A stretch of DNA of 64,000 bases. Origin: Marisa cornuarietis. Taxonomy: Eukaryota; Mollusca; Gastropoda; Architaenioglossa; Ampullariidae. The notes under the pieces were generated by a model, which searched no databases, had not been told where the DNA came from, and was given only the letters and a program-made list of their open reading frames with translations. The stretch lies in the NCBI GenBank assembly GCA_004794655.1, contig SMMW01000040.1, positions 558,001 to 622,000 of the forward strand. Reading direction: 5' to 3'. The number at the start of each line of letters is the position of its first letter. Position 1 is the first letter of the stretch. This document shows, piece after piece, positions 37,315 through 51,127 of this stretch. The position numbers and the translations under genes are program-made.

Positions 37315-39240
37315 TAGATCTATGATACCTCGCACTCTCATCCAGTAATAAAAACCCTATATCCACCCTGACCCACCCGTTCTTTCTCTCTCATCTGTAA
37401 AAATAGACCGTCTAACCAAGACATATACACGATTGAGAAAGAGAGAACAATGAAATTAAAAGGCCTTTTGATGAAAAGACTGAAAGACGTGCAAACATAA
37501 TCATAATAAAAAAAACTATGCTGGCTTCAGGTACATTTCTTTTTCCAAAAACAGAAATTAATCATAGCTGAGTATTCATTAGTCAGCTGTAATTCAATAT
37601 CCTTCTCTCCTACGTGAAAACCTACCCTAGCCGGTTGTTGATCTCTCTCTCTCTCTGTCTCACGAAACACGTCTTCCTTGCCAAATCCACGAATCTGCTT
37701 GACACCAAGAAAGTATTATTGTCTATTATCTTTAGACCAGGGATAGTGATGACTACCGAACATGATAAAATGAGATAGTATTATGTTTATAGCTATAACT
37801 ATAAAGAAAAGAAGAATCATTACATAGCTACTACACTCTTCATCACTGTCTTAACACGTTGGATATTTTCCCCCTACCACAGCAGCATGCCTTTGAAGGG
37901 TTGACCTCACATCGGCTCAGCAAGCCGAGGTCAGCAGCCAGGCCATCGATTAGACATGGCGTGGCATCACGCACCGCGGCCACTGAAAGCCAGAGTTGGG
38001 AGGGCAAAGGAGAAAGTTTCCGGCTGAGAAAAAACTAACGACTGCAGTGAGAGTCGAGAAATACGCTGGGCCACCAACTTTTTCTGGACGACTGACAAGT
38101 CGACCAGGCCTGGCATCGCTGCACTCAGTTTCAATCATTTCCAGCGCGGCGTGGGTGGGACTGGAGGAGGAGGAGGAGGAGGTCGGTTACAAATTAGTTC
38201 TCTTCAGAGACGTGTGCAAAACGTTCTGATGCCCAGCCCTACTGTTGCGGCTGTTGCTGTAGGTGGTGATAATGATGATGATGGCGGTGTCGACGAGGAA
38301 GAAAAGAAAGTGGATAAGGAGAAAAAGTTGTGCCGTGTCAAAGCACCGTGAACTGTTGTGATTATCAAATAAAATTAAAAATTCTTTAATATACAGTAAG
38401 GAAAAAAATTAAGCTGAACAATAATCACTGAAAGAGAATCAGTGGGGGCTGAATCAAACGATCAAGTGAATGCTTATTCAACCGTGACTGAATGGGTCTG
38501 TCAGCTGTGTCATCAACAAGGATCGGCACAGGACGTTGGTTCCATCTCCATCCTGTGTTAATCGAGCCCTCTGTATGTTAATTAGCAGAGTTTATTACAG
38601 AGAGTGGGAGAGAAGTAAAAAGAAAAGGACGTGTAAGAAGAAGGAAGATACGAAAGAAAGAAATATGAAGCAATGAGAATGTATAGACCCATACTCCATG
38701 ATGTCCTGTTGACTGGCTGCTTGACTAATTGATGTGACAGGAGATAGATTCTAACTAGTGTTGAAGAAAAGGAGGAAAATCTATACCGAGCAAGTTCTGT
38801 CGGAAAATGCTAACAAAGGCAATTACCAACCGATCTACCAGGGCTTCATCAGTCCTGCTTTTCGCCCAGTACGCTGTTCCTCAAGCCAAAGACGATGATT
38901 TCTGGTCATCAGGTTCACACCAGACTGACCAGGCGTCAAATATGCTAAAGAGCTATGATCAACATGCCATAGGAGCTGTTCAGGCTTCTGTAAAACATGA
39001 TACACGGTTGTTGACTAGTCAAAAACACTGCACTGAACACCAGAAATATAAGAAGACTTAACTAAATTTTCTCAGCCATGTTAAGGTTCTTAAATATAGG
39101 CGTTGGGTACGATCCCATTAAACAGGTTCTGTGGTGGAATAATTCTAAGCAGAGTAATCAGTAATAAGCAGAGGTAAGTAGAATGGGTGTTCAGCAGTGT
39201 GTTGATAATGACCTCAAAAAGTCTCTCATTAATGAAAATG

Positions 39241-39244
<4 letters not shown>
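37313..39244. other. no gene recognised; CpG-richer block 37890-38350
   Basis: 37890-38350 is G+C and CpG richer, with a GGA run (38154-38182) and an inverted pair TGACCT / AGGTCA around 37902-37934. Open frames there lack motifs, and the plus-strand ones lack ATG starts. The flanks are anonymous. Confidence 0.45.
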
Positions 39245-39315
<71 letters not shown>

Positions 39316-39369
39316 AGTGAGGGGTTTTGTTGTGTTATATGTATTGTGTTGTGTGTGTGTGTGTGTGTT
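39245..39369. repeat. (TG)n microsatellite, interrupted
   Basis: TG units 39245-39312, a 38-bp interruption, then a second run 39351-39367. The Cys-Val frame through it is an artefact. Confidence 0.93.
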
Positions 39370-42300
39370 TGTGTGTGAGTGAGAAAGTGAAAGAGATAAC
39401 AGAGGGCACTTGTAAGAATGATGAAAAAGAATAGCGTATATGGTAACAGACCAGTTTACATGTGTACTGAGTATGACTTTATAGTAGCACGCTCAACATG
39501 TCACAAGCCGGCTCTTTTAGTGCAAAACTCCTGCAAATGTGAACAATAAAAGAAGCTACTAGTGGGCTCTTCCCTGCATAATTCTTTCCCTCCTTTATGG
39601 CCACTGGCAAGAAGCCACAGCTTGCGCCTAGAAGTTTTGTGCGAAGAAACTGCAGGGATAATAACGACGTGTGAGTGAAAGATCTTCTTACAGTCCCGGC
39701 CTCACCTACCGACTGTGAGCCATGGTGTATACAGGACCTCCATGGGTCATGTCTTTATTTTACGACACAGGAGCTCCCTAATTCCCTGGGGAAGTAATAA
39801 AGTGTGCTACTTTTGCTCAGAGATCGACATCACAGAATGGGTAATAATTCTTTTGGTGTTTCGTGCAACCTGCATTAGCAGTCTACGATAAGCCGATAAT
39901 GCGCTGCAAGCACGCCACACGTAGAAGAGGGAGAAGACAGATGAAAATAAAAAGGGAGAAAACTGGAAGAAGTCGTCAAAAGTCTGATTGTTGTCGTTCT
40001 TGCAGCTTGACGCCTGTTAACGTCGCTAGTTGCAGAACAGGCGAGAAAAGTGGAAAGGATATAATGATTTCATTGGATTTTTCCAGGAGATGTTGCAGAG
40101 CATTCTAGAATCCGATTTAATGAGGTCAATGGAGGCACAAAAATAAGACAATGTGTAGATCTCCTTACAGAGAGATCCGTCTCCTCAACATTTGGGAGAA
40201 GCAGGCTTTTGTGAAATACAAGGATATACGATGTCGCTCAGGTTTTTTTTAAAATTATTTGTTTCCTCAGACGAATGTTAACAAACTTGGAAAACAAAAA
40301 CAAACTCTATCTCAAACGAAGAGTGCGCAATAACTTGAGAATTTTCGAGTGTTTCTGAGTTCCCCCTTCTCATTGCATCTATCCTTCGCTCGCGAAACAG
40401 AAGAAATTTGAGGTTGAAGATTGGAGAGGTGGAAAGTGAGCTAAAAGAAAGATGTGTCTGGAAAGTGGGGAAGTTGAGAATAGTGGAAGAAGAAAGAGAG
40501 AAAGAATAAAAGAATGAAGAAAAAGATAGGTAAAATAAAGAAGAGTGGATAAGAGGGAACCAGCGGGAATAGAAGAAAAACCTACTGACCACCATGGAAA
40601 CATGACAAACATTATTTAGCCTCCGGGTCACGAACAGTAAATTTGCACATTTTGATGGCGCTAAGTGAGCTTGGGTCAGTCTGTCTTTCTCTTTCCCTCT
40701 TGCAAAACTTTTAGTCATCTTGCGCTGTATCCGACTCCAGACATTATCCCAAATGTATGTCCTAACCCAGTTCAAGACTTCCTCTTTTGTCTTGCATTCG
40801 GCATAAGATAAAAAAAAAATCGGGGTTGGTTAATGCAGGAATATTTTGTCCTCCGTCACATTGTATTGCTGTATCACGTTATGGAAATGAAGTGCTTCAA
40901 TTTTAGATGGGATTTGAGTGAATCCGCTTTCAAACCCAGCAAGTCGTCTATCTTGATTGTCATTTCAGAACAACGCCATAGTCAAAGAGACTTCGTCACA
41001 GTTTTCTTAATTTCTGGCCAGTTCTTAAGCTTGCTGTACAGACTGTTCTTGTTACTGGGCTAAAAAAAATGAGGCACGAATCTAGTTTTAATCTGAAATA
41101 CTTTTTTCATTGGAAAATAAACTATTGTGGAGTTAGGTTTTAATTATGATGCAAATTAGGGTTAAGGTGATTAAAGTTTTTACACAGTCATGATAGTGAT
41201 TTTTAGCTACATATCATCTGGAGTTTTTTTTTTTGGTGGTAAATCTTGTTTTAAAGAAGTTAAGTGTCTAAATTAAGTTCTACAAATATGAAAGCTGACC
41301 TTTTGGCCTGTATATTCTTTGAACACATCGTACTACGTGTCACTAGAATAACTTTGTTTGTCTTGCCCTGCTGACATTGAAACTATATGGTTTCCTCTGT
41401 TGTATATCTCTAGAGATGTACATAGAAGCTATATGTTTCCTTTACTAAATATATTCAGATATTGAGGCTGTGCGTTTCTACTGTCAAATACCCGACCTAC
41501 ATCACTGCTATGCTTTCACTGTGGAATGATATTTGCAACTACATCAAATCTGACCACGTTCTCCTGTCGGGACATTTTATTTTCTATACACAAAATGTTT
41601 TTTTCTGATCGACTGTAAAAGATTTGTAAAATCTTGGGCAATGGGCAAATGTATATAGACCCAGAAGAAAATGTCTTGAGGCCGATGACGTAGGCCCTCG
41701 TAGATGATCATAAACGACTTTTCCTACTACACTGCCAATAATTAAATCACTTTATTGGAACGATGTTTCATTATCGATGGCCTGGTTCTGCCTTTAATTT
41801 TTTTTATAAAAGACACCTCTTTCCTGTAATACTAATGGTCTAGTCATTTGAATGAGCCTGTTATCGTCTAATTATTTCGAAATTGGAGGCTCTTATTGGT
41901 TTGTCAAAGTGATGGTATAGTTCTTATAAGGCAGCCGGACTAATGCTGAGTGATGCCCAGAAATGCATTAATTTAACGGTATGCTGACGAGAAGGTTCTG
42001 TAATTTTCTCCAGCGTTATCTTACGGTGGTCCCTGAGGCCGAAGTAGGAGAGGAATGGTGTCTCCTGTCATCATGGCGAAATTCCCCTCCCTGACCACGT
42101 GACCTAGGATATTGAGGTCAACACGCAGAAGACGGAGCTAGCGGCACACAATTTGTGTGGCTTTAGTGCCCAGACATAATTAGCGGCTAAAGCCTCGCAG
42201 CTGCATAGGATGTGAACATTTAGAAGTTTCACTGACCGGATGAATCGGGGATAAAAGTGCCCTCGTACCTACTCCCCTCTACCTTGCGGACAGGATGCTA

Positions 42301-43599
42301 TTCTGGGAACTTTGTGCATGTCAGCAGAGATGAAAGCGAATCTCTCAGGAGTCTGGGAGGTTATATCATCATCCAGAGTCGTAAACCAAGGGCGTCGACC
42401 GCCCCGCCTGGCTCCTACTCTACTTTCTGCATGCACAGATTTTTTTTTTTCGGGTGGAGGGAACGGGGAATGAAGACAAGATGCCAGGTCATTGTCAAAG
42501 TGCAAAGCAGTATTGAGGGAGGTTTATCTACCAGACAACAGCAATCAGAGCACAGAATGCTGATCATAAACACTTACTGCTGCCATGACAAATATTTCTA
42601 CTTTCGCAGACATCGCAAGGTTTAAAAAAAAAACAACAAAAAATTAAGACCACCGTTTTCACTGATGGAGTTTAAATAACTAAATAAACAAACAAAATTG
42701 CTTAAATAATGATGTTGAGCTAGATAGTTGCAGATAGTATTGTTTTGTTGTTTCTTAAAAGGAAAGTAAGGGAAGTCAGTCGCAGCGAAGGATTAAAGGA
42801 ACAAATTGACCTGAGCAATTAAGTCCCATTCTGTGCAAGCAATGACCTTTATTGGTTGATGAACGGTCCAAGATAAAGTAAATTGTGGAAACATGAATAC
42901 TATTGCATCATGAGTAAATAATGCCGTGGTCTACAAAAATAGGTGTCGTGAACTATTTTGATCGAATAGTAATTATAGTCTTGCGTCTGGACCCATCGAG
43001 GAAGTCAGCCATTCTGTTGGCGATGACCAAACATCTGTGTTTCACTGCATTAGGCCCACGTTTTCTTTTTCCTTCATCAACGAAGTCGAATTTCATTACT
43101 GGAAAATGAACTCACACTCTTTTAACAAAATGAAGGTTACTAGCAGATGTGCCCACCTTCAACCAACGAAGCCTGTAATGAGTTATAGTTCATGAGGTCT
43201 TTTATTCTTAGCGTGCTGTTGATTGTACATTGTCCTCAGAAGACCGGACCTAATCTGCTGCCTGCTGGCGCTGATGAGTCATTTCCGTCTAATCAGGTCT
43301 TCAAATGCTTCGAGATTCTCAGTGTAGAAATAATTCAAAATAAATGTCGTTGTTCCGTTGCACGATTCTTTTTTGCAGACCAGAAGACCACGCACAGCTG
43401 GCCTGGCCGTCTGACTTTTCTTTGAACACCTTCCCCTGTGTGCTGATATGTTTTGAGCTTTTGAAATGCCTGAAAATTCGTTATCTTTATATTATTTTTA
43501 TCACAACTGTCTGAAAGAGTGCGCAAATAGATTGGTTCACTAATTAGGATATTTTCATAGACTAATGAGTGAAAAAAATAAAAACTTCTGGTAAAATAC
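39370..43599. other. no gene recognised
   Basis: Over 4 kb of anonymous DNA. It holds a purine-rich stretch (40396-40590), weak tandem similarity at 41370-41500 (ctatatggtttcct-like segments) and an E-box (CACGTG 42096-42101). The 77-codon frame 43192-43425 starts with a signal-peptide-like MRSFILSVLLIVHC but is otherwise unrecognisable. Confidence 0.5.
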
Positions 43600-44105
43600 G
43601 AGCAGGAAATGTTGCCAGTCCGTGGCATCGTTAAATTGAATCCAGTGAACACATATTCTGGCACTGTCCATTAAGTAAGGACTTTTGGGTACAACTATGG
43701 AATGTGTTAAATAAACAGAAATATGTAGAGGGAATTAGGTTGTGTAAAAAAAGTTGTTATATTTAGTACTAGTAGAACTAAGAGTGTTGACAAAGCTTGG
43801 AACTTTATTATTCTTCGAGCAAAATTTTCTAACGATAAATGCAGATTCCTGAAGACCAGTGGCTGTCATTTAGTCATGTAATTTCTTAAATAACGGTAAT
43901 AACGGTAATGACACTTTTGCCTATATTGTAACAGATGGGTTTCCTTATTTGCTATTTCTATTATCTTATGTGTATATCAAGTTGTTTATTTATATGTGTG
44001 TTGCTTAAATCTTGAACTATATATATATAATTGCATGTGTTGTACGTGTATGTATTGTGGGATACAAAATCTTTTAATTTTTTTTATAAATAAAGCTCTT
44101 AGTGA
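43600..44105 (+). pseudogene. decayed L1/Tx1-like LINE 3' end
   Basis: The plus strand reads IESSEHIFWHCPLSKDFW (from 43635), the zinc-knuckle-like exVEHxFWxC.....FW signature at the C-terminus of L1/Tx1-type ORF2. About 130 bp later comes DKAWNFIILRAKFSNDKCRF, matching the family lnllIlxaKxyIyxcr block. Stops and frame changes interrupt both. The rest is A+T-rich UTR ending in AATAAA (44089-44094) and GCTCTT. RT and endonuclease are absent, so this is a dead 5'-truncated copy. Confidence 0.7.
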
Positions 44106-44594
44106 TTGGACTACGAAACTTCCGGATCCTTACCTGTGAGGTATGAAGACTGTGTCAACCTTATACCTGGACTAAAGTAGGCATCGTGTTGGCAGTGTAC
44201 TCGTCCTGTTTGCCGTTGATTTCCTCGATGATGCACTCAACGACTTACGCATTTTTGTTTTGTTTTTTGAAGCAATTTCTTCCTCGTCTCTTATTTTTGT
44301 CTGACATCACGGACTAGCTGACTACCATGTCAGAACGGACTTTGATTAGAAGATTCTGTGCGGGGAATTCGTAATAACCTGTGTACTCCAGAATCGCAAT
44401 AAGATCTGTTTAGAGCATCGACTGAGTTGTCAAGCACGAATGTCACTAAAGTCAAAGTTGCCGCAGCACTTAGTCTGCAATGATTTATCGTCTGAAGGTC
44501 TCCATCTTGCTTGATCATGAGGATGATGGTATTAATGGTTTCTCCCTTCTTGCACGTTTATTTTTGTGCTTGTGGATTATGTGTAGAAAATTAG

Positions 44595-44600
<6 letters not shown>
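44106..44600. other. no gene recognised
   Basis: Anonymous DNA. Confidence 0.5.
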
Positions 44601-44643
<43 letters not shown>

Positions 44644-44653
44644 AGAAAGAAAG
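44601..44653. repeat. (CA)n then GA-rich microsatellite
   Basis: 20 CA units (44601-44640) followed by gagagaaagaaag. Confidence 0.94.
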
Positions 44654-44943
44654 TAAGAAAAGAGTACACACATGTTCTAATTTTTTTTTATATCAGAATT
44701 CGTTTAGTTGTCAACAACAATAGTATTATGTGATATGACTGATAGGCTGTCAGGGATCTTCTCAAATTATTAGGTTCTACTTAAACGTGTACGGCGTATA
44801 GGCACACGCACAAACACACAAACAAATTTTTGCACACTATAGGCAGAGAGAAAAGTTTCATTAAAAAGAGAAGATAATTAATTCTACCTTTGTAGAAGGG
44901 GTAGGGAAAATATGGACACGCGCGCGCCCGCACTCTCTCTCTC

Positions 44944-44948
<5 letters not shown>

Positions 44949-45021
<73 letters not shown>
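44949..45021. repeat. (CA)n microsatellite
   Basis: About 36 CA units preceded by a CT run (44934-44947) and a GCGCGC segment. Confidence 0.96.
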
Positions 45022-45024
<3 letters not shown>

Positions 45025-45826
45025 GTGGCATTGTGTTCCTGCAAGCAAAAGTCTCTCGCTAATCTGCAAACTATATTTCCCGATGGTCTGATCACGCTGG
45101 TCGACTTCCCTCGACAATTCGACCCAGGCAGTATCCATCTGTCTCTTTCCCATCTTCTAGCTGCTCTGTTCTTGTCTCTTGGGACCTTAAGGTATGCACG
45201 CTACCTTATTACCATAAATATAGATGAAATCATCCCAAACGTTTTCTTTTCGTATGAGCAAAAAATGTATCCTTGTGATATTTCAGTCTTGTTATATATG
45301 AATACCGCATAAACAGACGACCCGTTATTTCGACGTCGTTGCGACCTCCTTTAAAATGAATTTAATAAGAATTCCTTCGGCAGAAGAACACGAAGGACAG
45401 TTAGGTTGGATTGCTCAAAGCGAGGGCCTAGTCTAGATCAGTCTGTGCATGTGCATCTCTCTGCCTGTCATCCAACGTGCTCAGCACTAAAATAGTTTTG
45501 AAGAAAAAAAAGAAAAAAAGATGCCCTTGGAATGTACAAGAAAATGGAAGTTGTGAAACCTTTGTTTTCATGGAAGCTCTGCATGACCCGCTTTTAGAGC
45601 TTGTCCTCGTGAGGGGTGTTCTTGCTTGAAACGTAAAACACGCGTGAAAACTTCTTTAACATTTAAGGACGAACATGTTTTGCTTTGTCACAAGTCGTTT
45701 ATACTCCTTGTAATCCTTTACAATCTTGTTTATTTTTTGTTTACGCGAGTAAAACACAATACGTCTCTGGATTGGTTTAGATAGATTGTGACACAGAGAT
45801 GAACAAACCTTGCCCGCATAAAACAA
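45022..45826. other. no gene recognised
   Basis: Anonymous DNA. Confidence 0.5.
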
Positions 45827-45849
45827 TGTGTGTGTGTGTGTGTGTGTGT
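45827..45849. repeat. (TG)n microsatellite
   Basis: Eleven TG units. Confidence 0.9.
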
Positions 45850-46022
45850 TTTACTTTTGCTAAAACGATTTTACACGTTCTAGAGATTTTATCTTTATAT
45901 TGTTTTCATGAATATTAAGTGCCACGAGAGTATGTCATTACGTTACAGTGTCAGTAAAAATTCCACCCCATACAGTCTGCACCCATATACATCTTTACAC
46001 GCACGCATACGCATGCGCGCAA

Positions 46023-46049
46023 ATATATATATATATATATATATATATA
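46023..46049. repeat. (AT)n microsatellite
   Basis: 13 AT units. Confidence 0.9.
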
Positions 46050-46352
46050 ATGTACATTGCTAATTATTGTTATGACATTTAAAGTTAAAAGTCTTTTTGC
46101 TGCGGGAACAAAGGAGCATGAAACACGCTTAGTTGTGAGTTAAGGAGCTGAGGGATAAATCTGCAGCTGAAGATGCTTCTCAACTGCAGGTGAGTGGGTG
46201 GAAGGCAGAGGATGCTTCGGCGTGTGCGTAATGCACCTAGCCTTAGTAGCCAATCACTGATCCCCGATCAAGACTTAGACCTACAATAGAGATGGCTTTC
46301 TGGATTACCCTGTGTAATCTGTCTATATTTCATTTCCTCGCATTCAGTCCCC

Positions 46353-46355
<3 letters not shown>

Positions 46356-46406
<51 letters not shown>
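46356..46406. repeat. (CA)n microsatellite
   Basis: About 25 CA units. Confidence 0.95.
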
Positions 46407-46413
<7 letters not shown>

Positions 46414-46730
46414 ACAAACTAGCAAACACTAGCAATTACATTGTTATTTAACATACATGGAGAACATTAATAACATCTTATTAATCGTCTTAATACATTT
46501 TATTGCACATCATCATCATTAACATTCATCTCTCAACTGGTACCAGCTAATCACCAGTTAAGCTGACCCGGGGGTACCAGTCGTCGGTGGAGAGTGAGGG
46601 ATGGGGGTGGGGGACCTGGCTAGACGCAGCAATTGATAAGAATCGCCTGTTGAGCAGGTCCTGCATGGAACAACTAATCTAATTATTCATGTTTCCCAGC
46701 CAGTTTTTCCTTCTGTCCATCTGTCTGTCT
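46407..46730. other. no gene recognised
   Basis: Anonymous, G-rich near 46590-46615. Confidence 0.5.
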
Positions 46731-46850
46731 TGGCTCTCGTCTCGGGAACACTGTTCTTCTCTGAATGTGGAATTTGTTTATATGGCTAGCTGCCTTGCCG
46801 TGATATAGCTTTAAGTGATGGCGCAAAACACCAATTCCCCCCTCCCCCTA
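46731..46850 (+). mobile_element. SINE family 2, copy C (5'-truncated)
   Basis: Begins inside the family body at CTCTCGTCTCGG and keeps CTGTTCTTCTCTG, TGTTTATATGGCTAG, CTGCCTTGCCGTGATATAG and the AAAACACCAA + C-run tail. The tRNA head with both pol III boxes is missing. Confidence 0.8.
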
Positions 46851-47217
46851 TCGTGCCGGACTCTGTCAATCATCTTATTAAAAACGTATTCGAGGAAAGG
46901 CAGACATTTCCGTATCGTCTTTCATAATGTATAGATGCATCCCAAATGTCACGCGCAATATATTCATTCGCCTAAGGCATGAACCGAGTAAAAGATTCAA
47001 AGTCTACATTGTCGAAGCCAGTGAAACTATTTAAGCGAATTGAAACCATTGCGTGCAAATCGGAGAAATCTTTTTCCTTATAGTGGGGAAAAGACCCTTC
47101 TAGAATTTTACAAGTGAGAAAATTCTTTCCAACAAAACCAAACTTAGCTTAAAGCACTTTTAACTTTTGATGGAAGTGTGACTTCATCCAGACTAAAAAC
47201 CATCTGGTTAAAAACGA
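46851..47217. other. no gene recognised
   Basis: Anonymous DNA. Confidence 0.5.

Positions 47218-47285
<68 letters not shown>
47218..47285. repeat. (ATT)n triplet array
   Basis: About 22 ATT units. Confidence 0.96.
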
Positions 47286-49208
47286 CTTAAATGGAGACAA
47301 GTTCAAAAAATAAGTACCCAGAAATAGTTTTGGCGAGGTAATCCTTCTATTGCACTTAAAATTTTCGACGTCACTGCACAGAAAAAGATTTACTTTCGCT
47401 TTTCTTCCGGTTTTACATTCGGTGTTAACAACAACTTATTGAAACTGTCGTCACGCTGGACGGAACCCTAAAATAATATAAGATAAAACAAGAACTCACG
47501 AAAGAAACTTCATTCTTAAAACTTCGAAACCATGTTATCGGAGCTGAAAGGCTGCAAACCAGAGAAAAATTGCGTAGCAGCGGTTTTAGAAAGGAAGGCA
47601 GGAAGCGTGGGTGTATATTGAATGTGCTACTTCTTTGCACGTGCTTGCGAAATCCTTGCACAAAAATATATTTTAACAGATGCAAGGGAGAGGGTGCAGT
47701 GCCAGGTGTGATGAGTGTGAAAATGCCAAACAAGAAGTTGCCAACAAAAATATTTCTGAATAATATGCAAAAAAATTGATGGAAGTCTTTCGCGCTGAGT
47801 CAGCAACTAAGGGAAGATATTATGGCAAAGAAGTAAAATGTTGATCCCTTCTCCAGTCAAAATCTGAACACACACCACACGATCCTCACTCAACTGGTAA
47901 CAAGAGCTTAACCGCAACGTCATCTGACCAACCTTAAGGCGGAGGAGAGAGAAGAAGACAAGGGAGCCCCCTTTTCCCCCCTTTCGTCTCTCACTTAAGA
48001 TATCAAATAAATCGCTGAATCAGTAAAGGACGTCAGAGGTTTTAGTGTTTTCCTGACTCCATAAGTTGTGGATCAAATGCTAGAGTTGTCTACCCTCAGG
48101 GACGAAGGCGCTGTAAGTGGCGTCAAGGGGGCGCTGTCTGCGTGCGATTCCATGGAAACAGACTAGAGGGGCGCCTGCTGAGGACGTTCTGCTATGTACT
48201 ACTCACATTGACACATCACGGTCTCTTGTGGCTAGGTGTCTATCGCTTTTCTGTCTTTTATTCTTCTGGTCTTTCGTTCGAGCCTTGAAGTTTTTTCATT
48301 GTTATCGTTCTCTTTTGCTTCATTCGCTCCTTCCTTTTTTTTCTTTCGTTCCTTGTTCGCTTCAGTTTTTTTGTTTGTTCGTTGTTATTAATTTTTTATG
48401 TTTTCCTATTTTCTTCATTTCCTTTGCTTTTTTTTATTTGCCTTATGTTGCTGTTTTGTTTGTTCTTTCCTTTATTTTCCTCTCTTATTTTTGTTTGTTT
48501 GTCCTTTTTTTTGTTTCTTTCCTTAAGTGGAAGCAAGTGCTTGTCTGTCAGATTACGAAGGAAGTAAAACGAGAATAGATTTCATTTTCTTTACCATCAT
48601 TATCACTGTGTTCAGCTTAAGAACCTGTACGCGAGAATTGAGAACAGGAACGAGAAGTGGCTTTGTGCAGGGGCACATCACTGTGTTACAGTCCAGTGAA
48701 ATAACTTCCCTTGCGGTGGCCACTTGTTCGGTTTGCAAAAAACAGTTGGTCCCTGCGCAGCAGGCAGAGACACCCTTGGCAACAGTATTTGCGAGTGCAG
48801 TGGGGGGATGGGGTGGGTTAGGGGAGGACTGTGTGTATGCACATGCAGTGCAAGGCAACATAGACGGCAATGATGTTTGAGACTAACTTCCCTACTGGGG
48901 CCACACGCATGATGTGGGGCGGTCTCTCGCAAATGTGAGCAAGAATGTTTTGAACATCAGCAGGCAGCGCGACACTCCGATGAAAAGAAACTCTGGAAAG
49001 GAAAAGATCTATCGTGCAGGTGCCGCAGGTAAGCCTCTGCCAACACAAATACAACATAAGGCAAATACGACATAAGGACTCTCCATTCTTTAGTCAACAG
49101 TAATTTAGGTTTGAGACTATGCGCGCAATTCAGACTGCGAGTATAGCTTTGGTACTATAAGGAGCAGCTGTTGTACGTTTTTAAGATTCGGTTTCCTCTT
49201 TTGTAATC

Positions 49209-49210
<2 letters not shown>
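47286..49210. other. no gene recognised
   Basis: 48240-48530 is T-rich pyrimidine sequence whose 153-codon Phe/Leu-rich frame (48117-48578) is a composition artefact. Frames on both strands at 48527-48932 are unrecognisable. Confidence 0.5.

Positions 49211-49270
<60 letters not shown>
49211..49270. repeat. (AC)n microsatellite
   Basis: 30 AC units followed by CT units. Confidence 0.96.
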
Positions 49271-49272
<2 letters not shown>

Positions 49273-51127
49273 GCACAATCTCTCTCTCTCTTTTCCTCCC
49301 TCGGTGACTGAATTAAGTGACTGGCTAATCTTTTGACAGACAGACTTACAGACAGACAGGCTGACTGTTCTGATTGGCACAGGTTCGTTATTGTAATGCC
49401 GAGGAAAGAAAATGCGATGGCATGGTAACATCTCTGCTCACTATTTATGATGTGCTTAATCAGAGACAGAGCTCTCAGTAAAAAGCCACTCTCCCTGCGG
49501 TATTTCCTGTAGAAATGTTTCAAGCGCGTTAACACCAATGGAAAGACAACCACACATCCTGACATCTGAGAGAAGGGAATGTTATGCGGCTGCTTCAATC
49601 GGCGAGAAGTAACAGACACCGTAGGGATGGATCGCTTATTTTAGGCAGTTTGAAGGTCTGCAATACCGCCCTCAAGGATAAAAAAGCGATAACACGAGGT
49701 ACAACTTTCAAAGCGTTGTAAAGGATTTTTTCCATTTAAAGGACTACTGGGGTGCAAAATTAGTTTATAAACATTGGGTAAAGCTCAGCGCAAGATACTA
49801 CGTTTCCCGAATCCGGGTGAATACACCCCTTCTGTTGTGAGATACATGACTACAAACATCATCTTCCAGAGAGAAAGGTAGAAATTTCGAAGTCACGTTT
49901 GTGCACAGACCGGTCGAGTAACATATGAACCCAGTTCTCCCATAGGCCCAGGCCTTCAATATATAAACTACGACCATGATGGCTTTATTTTTAATGTCTT
50001 TCTGGGCATTGTGATATATGTAGGAGTTTGTCTAAAGAAAGGAAAAGGAAACGGAAAAGGTATAGAATAATATTTACGGAAATTTGTATCTTGCACTGGG
50101 CTTTACTAAATGATTAGAAAACATGTTGTACTCCACTATTCTTTAAAAAAAAACGCACGTCAAAGACTAGGGACTTAAAAAGGTTAAAGGATATCAAAAG
50201 TATGAGGTTCAAACTACAACCTGACGGGTACTAGTAAAATACGTATTTTATTATATTTAATAATATATTATTTGAAATAAGTTAAATCAGAAACCGGAAA
50301 AAATGGCTCAAACATCTCAGCAGAGTCATTCTTACGAATAAGTTCACTTGTCAATACTGACAGAAATGTTTGAAAAGTCCGAAAACAGCAGCAACAGGAG
50401 TGCCCGGTCCTTCATTTGTAGCTCTTCGCGTTAATGAGGTTTCTAGAAAGTTCCACAGGACTAGGATGCTAACACTTGTTTATTGAATCTTTCCGGATAG
50501 GGTTCATTTGTACAGCAGCAGTAGCAGCAACAGCAGTGTGTGTGTGTGAGAGAGAGAGAGAGAAAAAAAAAAGAGAGAGAGAGAAAAGGCGATGAACAGT
50601 TATTTGAAAAGCAGTATCGCCAGGTAGTCTTCGATTTCTTTATTACCAACATTAATCCCCTTGACGTCAGGTGGGCGCAGAGTTGTTTGCCCAGGAACAG
50701 CTCACGTGATTATGTCAGAGCAAACAGCCAGAGTGACACCTTAAAATTTAAAAGATTCAGAGGATTAAAGTTTCAAGCCTGAATAAAGGGGAAAACAAGA
50801 AGACAGGAAGCTGAAAATACCGTAAACATCGAGTAATAATGTCGGCGCTGCTGTGTGGACACCTGAGTGACTCACATGATGTACAAGACAGCTGTCCTGT
50901 ATTTTCCAACAGAACTTCCTCCATTTTCGCTCTCAATGACCACCAGTCTGCCACCTGGTTCTTTTATATTCTTCTATTGGTGTACAGAAAATAACCCGGA
51001 GACATAAAATAGACATATGACATATACAGTCGAAGAATGGGACTTTTAGGCTGAAAACTGGTTATAAAAGTCCTTTCTTTGAAAGTTTAAAAAGAATCCT
51101 TTTCGAAGAGCCTATTTGTGTTCAGAA
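49271..51127. other. no gene recognised
   Basis: Anonymous DNA with GT/GA/A-rich low complexity at 50536-50585. Minus-strand frame 49209-49619 is partly microsatellite, and its rest matches nothing known. Confidence 0.5.

Noticed and set aside
43192..43425. 77-codon frame with signal-peptide-like start, possible secreted peptide
   Set aside because: Only the first 14 residues are suggestive; the remainder has no cysteine framework or repeat, and the length is that of chance.
48117..48578. 153-codon hydrophobic frame
   Set aside because: It is read through a T-rich pyrimidine tract; Phe/Leu/Ser composition follows from base content.
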